Below are positions 60,854-64,000 of a DNA stretch of 64,000 nt, one piece after another. The stretch is from NCBI GenBank assembly GCA_964567045.1, contig CAZMLE010000014.1:1-64000 (forward strand), read 5' to 3'. Within the stretch, counting starts at the first letter, position 1. Each line of letters opens with the position of its first letter. The stretch is from JAFNGF01 sp964567045 (lineage in GTDB: Bacteria > Planctomycetota > Phycisphaerae > Sedimentisphaerales > Anaerobacaceae). The notes under the pieces were generated by a model. That model was given only the letters and a program-made list of their open reading frames with translations, ran no database searches and was not told where the DNA came from. Position numbers and translations under genes: made by a program.

Positions 60854-61441
60854 ATGAAAATGAGCTTAACAGAAGAAAAAAATCTTGCCGGTTGCTGCGG
60901 TTTGTATTGCGGCCTGTGTCCCCGGTATCAGTCAACAGCAGCGAGCAAGTGTCCCGGCTGCAAAATACTTTCTTTGACGATTTCCTGTAAGCGCTACAAC
61001 TGCTGCGTTAAGAAAAATCGCTTCGAGACGTGCACAGAATGTGAGGCTTTTCCATGCGAAAAGTACGATGAATTCTTCGAGTGGGATAGCTTTGTCACTC
61101 ACCGGGTCTGCCTGCCAAACATCGAGCGCATCAAGCAAGTTGGACTGACGAAATGGCTGCGCCAGCAGAGCAAAAAACGCCAAGTCCTGGAGAACCTACT
61201 GGCTAACTATAATGAGGGAAGGTCGCGCAGTTTTTACTGCATCGCGGCGGCGCTGCTGCCAATGCCGTTGATAGCCAAGTCCATCAAGCAAGCGCAAAAG
61301 ACGCCCGCGTCTTCCTGTCGCAAGACAGGAGGGGGGGCCGATTCCGACATAAAATCCAGGGCCAGAATCCTCCGCGCTGCTATCCAGGATTCCGCCTCTA
61401 AAGCCGACGTCGATTTGAAACTCAGGCACCCTGGCAAATAG
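60854..61441 (+). CDS. DUF3795-like cysteine-rich protein
   Basis: About 195 residues from ATG 60854. Many cysteines (CCGLYCGLCPRY, KCPGCK, CKRYNCCVKK, CTECEAFPC) form the metal-binding-like pattern of DUF3795. The start lies five bases after the prepilin-like stop. A GTCTTCCTGTCGCAAGACAGG element (61301-61338) is present in frame near the C-terminus. It overlaps trmB by 20 bases at the 3' ends. Function is unknown; an Fe-S or zinc role is possible. Confidence 0.75.
   Translation: MKMSLTEEKNLAGCCGLYCGLCPRYQSTAASKCPGCKILSLTISCKRYNCCVKKNRFETCTECEAFPCEKYDEFFEWDSFVTHRVCLPNIERIKQVGLTKWLRQQSKKRQVLENLLANYNEGRSRSFYCIAAALLPMPLIAKSIKQAQKTPASSCRKTGGGADSDIKSRARILRAAIQDSASKADVDLKLRHPGK
61301..61338. repeat. 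Palindromic element (copy E2) in the DUF3795-like gene
   Basis: ACGCCCGCGTCTTCCTGTCG followed by CAAGACAGGAGGGGGGGC resembles the element at 57287 in the AsmA-like gene; in frame (PASSCRKTGGG). Confidence 0.7.
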
Positions 61442-62102
61442 AGCTGTGGCTCTTACCGGCTTTTTTCAGAGCAAGGGTGTAGATTTGCCTTTGGTCTTTG
61501 ATGTATTTTCGTTCGTAATTTGTGCCGGTCAGTTCGCCCTCTTGCGCACCGGCGGCAGGGAGAAATTCGATCGCTTCAAGTTTTTGCCCCTGAGCCGTTA
61601 CTAGCCGCTGTATCTGGCCGAAATAATCGCCATCATCGGTTGCAATTCTTAACTCGCCACCGTGCTTCAGGCAACGCAGCATATGCTGGAGATTTACCTC
61701 GTTTAGAAAGCGTCTTTTGTGGTGACGCCGTTTCGGCCAGGGGTCGGGGAAATAAATGTGAAAGCAGTCCACGCAGCCATCCGGCACAAAATCGGCTAAG
61801 AAAGCGGCAGCATCGGTGCGGACTATCCGTACATTTGTCAGGCCTGATCGGCCAATCCGGTCCACAGCGTAGCGATAGAATTTTTTGGCCCGTTCAATTC
61901 CCAGAAAATTGACGCCCGGCTGGGCTTTAGCCTGGTTCAGAAGGAAGGTAGCTCTGCCCGTGCCGATCTCAATATGCAGTGGCCCGGCACGTCCGAAAAC
62001 CTGCGCGAAGTTTATCCGCCATCCGCGTGGCGGATCAATTCTGCCCTGGAGATTTTCCAGGTATAGTGCAACCGAAGGATATTCCTTCAGGATTTTCGCC
62101 AT
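61422..62102 (-). CDS. trmB: tRNA (guanine-N7-)-methyltransferase
   Basis: 226 residues. HIEIGTGRATFLL is SAM motif I, FPDPWPKRRHHKRR the TrmB signature and GTNYERKY the C-terminal motif. It methylates G46 in tRNA variable loops. A hairpin element (62014-62035) sits in frame near the N-terminus (DPPRGWRI), and the surrounding sequence runs on normally. The 3' end overlaps the convergent DUF3795 gene. Confidence 0.95.
   Translation of the reverse strand: MAKILKEYPSVALYLENLQGRIDPPRGWRINFAQVFGRAGPLHIEIGTGRATFLLNQAKAQPGVNFLGIERAKKFYRYAVDRIGRSGLTNVRIVRTDAAAFLADFVPDGCVDCFHIYFPDPWPKRRHHKRRFLNEVNLQHMLRCLKHGGELRIATDDGDYFGQIQRLVTAQGQKLEAIEFLPAAGAQEGELTGTNYERKYIKDQRQIYTLALKKAGKSHSSICQGA
62014..62035. 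repeat. Palindrome ATCCGCCA-TCCGCG-TGGCGGAT (copy F3) in trmB
   Basis: Perfect 8-bp arms, in frame near residues 23-29 of TrmB. Confidence 0.7.
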
Positions 62103-62331
62103 TGGCTTAATATGGGCAAAAAACGCAAATTAGATAAAGAGCAGCAAGGTCACACGGACTTAATTGTACAAGAAGACGACCGGTCAGGCAAAGGCCGGCA
62201 GAATTTCTCGGCTCTTTGGACTTAAAGTGCGGTCTGAGACTGTTCGATAAGAGGTCTTGAACCTAATTGTCGACTCAGCGTATGGCTTTATAGGACGGAA
62301 CCTACAAGGGACCGGAAAGGAACCCTGTAAA

Positions 62332-63054
62332 ATGGTTCTGCATTTACTGAAAAACCGTCGCAAGGCAGTTTTGCTGGATATTAATACGCAGCGGGACTTT
62401 CTGCTGGCCGGGGGAAAAGCATGTATAAGGAACCACAGGAGGGTACTATCGCATATTCGCAGGGTGATGGCCTGGGCCAGAAGTAAGGACATCCCGGTCA
62501 TCTCGACCTGTGAGATTCATCCCAATAATAATCCGCCGGAAGGCGGAGCAATGGCGGATGCGGCTCATTACTGCCTGGATGGAACAGATGGGCAAAAAAA
62601 GGTGCCGTACACCCTGCTAAGCAACAGAGTGAGTTTTCCTGCCGACGGCAACACCGATTTGCCGAGAGATATGTTGCGGCAGTATAGGCAGATTATCCTT
62701 CATCAGCGCTGCGTTGATCCCTTTGATGAGCCTAGGATCGATAGGTTGCTCAGCGACGTTCGAGCTAGTGAGTTTGTTTTGATCGGGGCCAGCACCGAAG
62801 GCGCCGTCCGGGCGGCCGCGTTGGGATTGCTACAGCGGAGTAAGAAAGTGATAGTAGTTGTTGACGCGGTAGGTTCGCACAATAACAGAGAGGCCAAGAT
62901 GGCACTTCGTAAGATGCAAGCTAAAGGCGCAAGATTGATCGATACCAAAACGCTCGCCGGGACATCACATCTGCGGCTGGTCGGAGCGTGTGGCTGCGAA
63001 AGCTGCCAGGGACTGGCCCGAAAAGCACCGGTCGGTGCTCCGCAACGAAATTAA
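62332..63054 (+). CDS. Isochorismatase-like cysteine hydrolase family protein, catalytic Cys absent
   Basis: About 240 residues from ATG 62332 (GGAA nine bases upstream). VLLDINTQRDFLL carries the catalytic-type Asp16 and GASTEGAVRAAALG is where the nucleophilic Cys sits in the family (T-x-x-C-V), but here Ala158 occupies that place. The usual Lys is also not evident (HQRCVDPF). It may be an inactive or differently acting fold member. The C-terminus has a CGCESC cluster. A frame upstream to 62257 would add 25 residues. Confidence 0.7.
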   Translation: MVLHLLKNRRKAVLLDINTQRDFLLAGGKACIRNHRRVLSHIRRVMAWARSKDIPVISTCEIHPNNNPPEGGAMADAAHYCLDGTDGQKKVPYTLLSNRVSFPADGNTDLPRDMLRQYRQIILHQRCVDPFDEPRIDRLLSDVRASEFVLIGASTEGAVRAAALGLLQRSKKVIVVVDAVGSHNNREAKMALRKMQAKGARLIDTKTLAGTSHLRLVGACGCESCQGLARKAPVGAPQRN

Positions 63055-63200
63055 CCACTGGCTGAGTAATTCACATCTCATCACTTTTTACCTCTATTTT
63101 CACAAAATGCGTTCAGGCCCCGACTCCGCAGGGGCGCATTTCAAGGGCGCCTATACCCCACGGGGCCGGGTAGCAGTCGCTAATAATACTCACGATGAGG

Positions 63201-63229
63201 TAGACACCGTTGCAGAGCAATGGTATACT
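63201..63229 (+). promoter_or_regulatory. Sigma-70-like promoter of the M16 peptidase gene
   Basis: TAGACA (63201-63206), 17-base spacer and TATACT (63224-63229), about 55 bases before ATG 63285. Confidence 0.6.
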
Positions 63230-63284
63230 TTGTGTACAATTAGAGAAGGCGAAGTTATTGTCAATTTTCAAAGGAGTATGCGAT

Positions 63285-64000
63285 ATGAAACAGGCAATGC
63301 AAAAACTGAGGATAGCACGCTTTTGTCTGGTTATCCTGCTTCTTGCTCTGGTCAGGCTGCCTCTGACACCGACCCAAGCTCAGGACCTGGCGGAATTCGA
63401 AAAGCGAATGACAGAATTCACGCTGGATAACGGGCTGAAATTCCTGGTCCTGGAACGGCATGAAGCGCCGGTCGTTTCCTTCCACACTTACGCCGATGTC
63501 GGCGCGGTTGATGAGGTTAAGGGAATCACAGGCCTGGCGCATCTCTTTGAGCATATGGCGTTCAAAGGGACAAAGACTATCGGGACCAAGAACCACCAGG
63601 CCGAAGCCAGAGCCATGGCCAAGATGGATGATCTGTTTGATAAGATCAAAGCCGAACGCAGGAAAGGTGAACAGGCGGATAAGGCTAAGCTGGAAGAGTT
63701 GCAGAAGCAATTTGAAGAGGCTCAGAAAGAGGCTCAAAAGTACATCGTTCACGACGAATATGAGGAGGCACTCACCCGGGAAGGGGCGGACGGGTTCAAT
63801 GCCTACACCAGCGAAGATGCGACTCAATACATCGTTAGTCTGCCGTCCAACAAAGTAGAGCTCTGGATGACACTGGAATCGGACCGGTTCGCCAATCCGG
63901 TGCTGCGGGAGTTCTATAAGGAGAGGGACGTGGTGATGGAAGAGCGACGGATGATGGAGAATTCGCCATACGGGCGTCTGGGCGAAGAATTCCAGGCCAT
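63285..64000 (+). CDS. M16 family zinc metallopeptidase (insulinase-like), 3' end cut by window
   Basis: At least 238 residues. An N-terminal signal peptide (to about residue 33, ending near TQAQ) suggests export. The inverse zinc motif HLFEH (His86, Glu89, His90) is complete. Between the zinc motif and the next conserved region lies a charged helical insert (about residues 96-170, rich in Lys/Glu). ATG 63285 has AAGGAG eight bases upstream. The rest lies beyond the window. Confidence 0.9.
   Translation, partial: MKQAMQKLRIARFCLVILLLALVRLPLTPTQAQDLAEFEKRMTEFTLDNGLKFLVLERHEAPVVSFHTYADVGAVDEVKGITGLAHLFEHMAFKGTKTIGTKNHQAEARAMAKMDDLFDKIKAERRKGEQADKAKLEELQKQFEEAQKEAQKYIVHDEYEEALTREGADGFNAYTSEDATQYIVSLPSNKVELWMTLESDRFANPVLREFYKERDVVMEERRMMENSPYGRLGEEFQA

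Noticed and set aside
62990..63430. Open frame between the isochorismatase-like gene and the peptidase gene
   Set aside because: It overlaps both real genes in another frame and has no family features. The gap holds the peptidase promoter and a short GGCCCC..GGGGC palindrome.

Overview
The window is a bacterial chromosome segment, most probably from a planctomycete of the Phycisphaerae type. This is inferred from the Tat-exported sulfatase and GH5 enzymes, the prepilin-like protein with a C-terminal H-x-DG type end, the CdaA/YbbR pair and the many dispersed palindromes. No rRNA or other taxonomic marker is present, so this is an inference.

Region 1 (1-29.7 kb) is one long minus-strand block for a surface polysaccharide. 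Reading in the direction of transcription, it begins with a Wzz-like chain-length protein and an ABC exporter (Wzm permease, then Wzt ATPase with a carbohydrate-binding tail). A sugar-nucleotide module follows: GDP-mannose-dehydratase-like enzyme, TPP-dependent E1 alpha/beta pair, methyltransferase, SDR, two GDP-fucose-synthase-like SDRs around an RmlC-like epimerase, and a second heptose kinase/nucleotidyltransferase pair. After a decay zone (flippase and nucleotidyltransferase relics) come glycosyltransferases (two GT2-like proteins in all, one GT11, one CgeB-like) and methyltransferases. A B12-radical SAM enzyme and a complete GDP-heptose set (GmhA, GmhB, HddA, HddC, plus a transaldolase-like aldolase) come next. 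An FkbM methyltransferase and a Wzy-like polymerase cut by the window edge end the block. Together these genes could make and export a glycan containing GDP-derived heptose or 6-deoxyheptose.

Region 2 (30.2-38.4 kb) is an accessory zone: broken IS701, IS1380 and IS5 elements with recognisable terminal inverted repeats, a tRNA-Ser(GCU), a small hypothetical gene, an IS110 relic, and a restriction-modification pair.

Region 3 (38.4-64 kb) is mostly housekeeping: coaD, a QueD-like protein, an operon of three paralogous small membrane proteins ending in an XRE regulator, a GH5 enzyme, der, cstA, ybbR/cdaA, purF, purM, a DUF503 gene, a TIM-barrel isomerase, purD, a giant AsmA-like protein, a sulfatase, a prepilin-like protein, a DUF3795 protein, trmB, an isochorismatase-like protein and the start of an M16 peptidase.

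The most unusual signal is a set of short palindromic elements of several families scattered through regions 2-3. Many sit in frame inside genes (five in the AsmA-like gene, three in the sulfatase), one is nested inside another, and one sits at a break in the IS1380 transposase. I found none in the polysaccharide block. The second main signal is the heptose/6-deoxyheptose pathway with duplicated activation genes and SDRs that lack the usual catalytic tyrosine.
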